8,260 nt of DNA, taken from NCBI GenBank assembly GCA_002293105.1, contig DBCP01000084.1:1-8260 (forward strand). The letters run 5' to 3'. Source of the DNA: Bacteroidetes bacterium UBA955 (GTDB lineage: Bacteria; Bacteroidota; Bacteroidia; NS11-12g; UBA955). The first letter of the stretch is position 1. Each line of letters begins with the position of its first letter. The notes beneath the pieces are model-generated. The model was not told the origin of the DNA, ran no database searches, and was given only the letters and a program-made list of their open reading frames with translations. This document shows positions 6,988 to 8,260 of the stretch, piece after piece. The position numbers and the translations under genes are program-made.

Positions 6988-8260
6988 ATGAGTTTTTTGC
7001 GATTTTTCAGCCTCGTTGTAATGTGCGCCACTACCAGTGTTTTTGCGCAAATACCGGCAATTACAGGGTGGGTGTATAACAAGAAAACATTGGAGACAAT
7101 TCCCGGTGCAATCATCGTGGATTCCGCTTCATACACCTTTGTTGAATCCAACGCACAAGGATTTTATCAATTTGGTACAAAACAAGGCGACAAAACCATC
7201 ATCGTTGCGGCGCCTGGGTTTAAACCACAAAAGGTACTGATCGATGTGCAGTCTTCGGTGACAAAGAACTTCTTTTTGCGTCCCGTTGGATTCGGAGAAC
7301 TTGACTCCGCCACTGAATATCTGTCGCTCTACAACCTCAAGCCATCGTTTTACAGTACCACCAAAAAAGCCATTATTCAATCTCCCAGTGTGCTCTCGGT
7401 AAGCGATCCCGTGAAATATTTTCAGTTTTTACCTGGGGTTACAGGTGGCATTGAAGGACTTTCGGGTTTGGTGGTGCGCGGAAGCAATTCTGACCAGAAT
7501 TTGTTGTTGATGAATGGATTACCCCTTTATGGAAACGGTCATGTATGGGGTTTTCTATCGAATTACAATACTGAAGTATTGAAGAATGCCGATTTTTATA
7601 GGGGTGTTGCTCCAGCAAGATATGGTGGACGTGCGGGCGGAGGGGTCATCGATATCCAAACGGATGGCGGTGCTGCCAAAGAATGGACAGGCAAAATGCA
7701 TGTAGATCCACTAACGGCCAATGTGGCGATGGATGGGCCTTTGGATCACAGAGGTAAAGTGACCGGATCGCTCGGAATACGGAGGAGCTATTTGGATTGG
7801 TTGGTGGGTGCCGGACAAGAGAGCGGTTTGATTGGCAATATTCACGACATCAACGCCAGGGTTGATTACAAAGTTGATCAGCATTCCCAATGGAATTTTT
7901 GGGTTTACAATGGTAGAGACAAATACGGATTGTCATCGGAAGTAGATGAGGTAGACTCTCTAAATCGTAGGGTAGTATTCAGTTTTGATTTGCTTACCTC
8001 TTGGCAAAATACCCAAATCGGTAGTCGCTATTCCCACGAATTTAAGTCCAACCATTTTGGTTCTTTTACAACCGGATATTCTCGTTTTGTTTACAGCAAC
8101 TTGTTCAATTTAGACGGTTCAATCACCCAAGGTGCAAATACCCAAACGGCTCAAATTAGCGAAGAATTAAAAAACGCAATCACCGATTACACAGCCAACG
8201 GCGATTTTTCCTATGTATACTCACCGCAACACACCATTCGTTACGGCAGTCATTTTACAT
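6988..8260 (+). CDS. TonB-dependent outer-membrane receptor with N-terminal carboxypeptidase-regulatory-like domain (3' partial)
   Basis: Outer-membrane active transporter energised by TonB-ExbBD; the ligand is unknown. The frame is open from the ATG at 6988 to the right edge (424 codons visible, barrel incomplete). The N-terminus is a signal peptide: MSFLR, a hydrophobic core, then SVFA with likely cleavage before Gln21. Cys13 is not in a good lipobox, so this is not a lipoprotein. Residues ~22-100 form a carboxypeptidase-regulatory-like beta-sandwich (ITGWVYNKKT...IPGAIIVDS, QGFYQF, IIVAAPGFKPQ). The plug follows at ~125-225, with VKYFQFLPGVTGGIEG, LVVRGSNSDQNLLLMNGLPL, ADFYRGVAPARYGGRAGGGV and IDIQT. 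Barrel strands begin after ~232. This is the non-SusC type; no SusD partner can be seen. Met12 would shorten the signal peptide too much, so 6988 is preferred. It lies 14 bases after folB. Confidence 0.95.
   Translation, partial: MSFLRFFSLVVMCATTSVFAQIPAITGWVYNKKTLETIPGAIIVDSASYTFVESNAQGFYQFGTKQGDKTIIVAAPGFKPQKVLIDVQSSVTKNFFLRPVGFGELDSATEYLSLYNLKPSFYSTTKKAIIQSPSVLSVSDPVKYFQFLPGVTGGIEGLSGLVVRGSNSDQNLLLMNGLPLYGNGHVWGFLSNYNTEVLKNADFYRGVAPARYGGRAGGGVIDIQTDGGAAKEWTGKMHVDPLTANVAMDGPLDHRGKVTGSLGIRRSYLDWLVGAGQESGLIGNIHDINARVDYKVDQHSQWNFWVYNGRDKYGLSSEVDEVDSLNRRVVFSFDLLTSWQNTQIGSRYSHEFKSNHFGSFTTGYSRFVYSNLFNLDGSITQGANTQTAQISEELKNAITDYTANGDFSYVYSPQHTIRYGSHFT

Noticed and set aside
7024..7026. Cys13 of the receptor as a lipobox cysteine
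   Set aside because: The preceding residues (Val-Val-Met) do not fit a lipobox, and a good signal peptidase I site (SVFA before Gln) follows.
7129..7380. 83-codon minus-strand open frame and a 67-codon plus-strand frame at 7037-7240
   Set aside because: Both overlap the signal peptide, regulatory-like domain and plug region of the TonB-dependent receptor, which is the clear coding frame here.

Overview
The window looks like a chromosomal segment from a member of the Bacteroidota; the order is not decided. Three things support this: a secreted subtilisin ending in a domain that resembles a type IX secretion (T9SS) sorting signal, a TonB-dependent receptor with an N-terminal carboxypeptidase-regulatory-like domain, and promoter-like TAnnTTTG (-7) boxes with A-rich leaders and no clear Shine-Dalgarno sequences. 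Gene density is very high. The longest gap is 64 bases, and I see no tRNA, rRNA, CRISPR or mobile element.

Layout. (1) Bases 2-2038, plus: the 3' part of a secreted S8 serine peptidase with an inserted beta-rich domain. It is cut by the left edge, so the signal peptide is not visible. (2) Bases 6531 down to 2049, minus: four closely spaced genes that look like one operon. In transcription order they are glutaryl-CoA dehydrogenase (gcdH), an alpha-D-phosphohexomutase, a PlsC/OlsA-like O-acyltransferase and an OlsB/GlsB-like GNAT N-acyltransferase. Gaps are 14, 7 and 37 bases. The last gene converges on the peptidase with 10 bases between the stops. (3) Bases 6596-8260, plus: dihydroneopterin aldolase (folB), then after 14 bases a TonB-dependent receptor cut by the right edge.

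How they work together. The two acyltransferases form a recognisable pair: one N-acylates an amino acid (glycine, ornithine or similar) and the other O-acylates the product, giving a phosphorus-free amino-acid membrane lipid. Their link to gcdH (lysine/tryptophan catabolism to crotonyl-CoA) and to the phosphohexomutase (sugar-phosphate supply for envelope glycans) is positional only. gcdH and folB diverge from a 64-base spacer holding a perfect 7-2-7 inverted repeat that overlaps the best -7 box for gcdH. This is the most interesting non-coding signal here. I did not find a convincing novel system; the window is mostly housekeeping and envelope genes in a somewhat unusual grouping.
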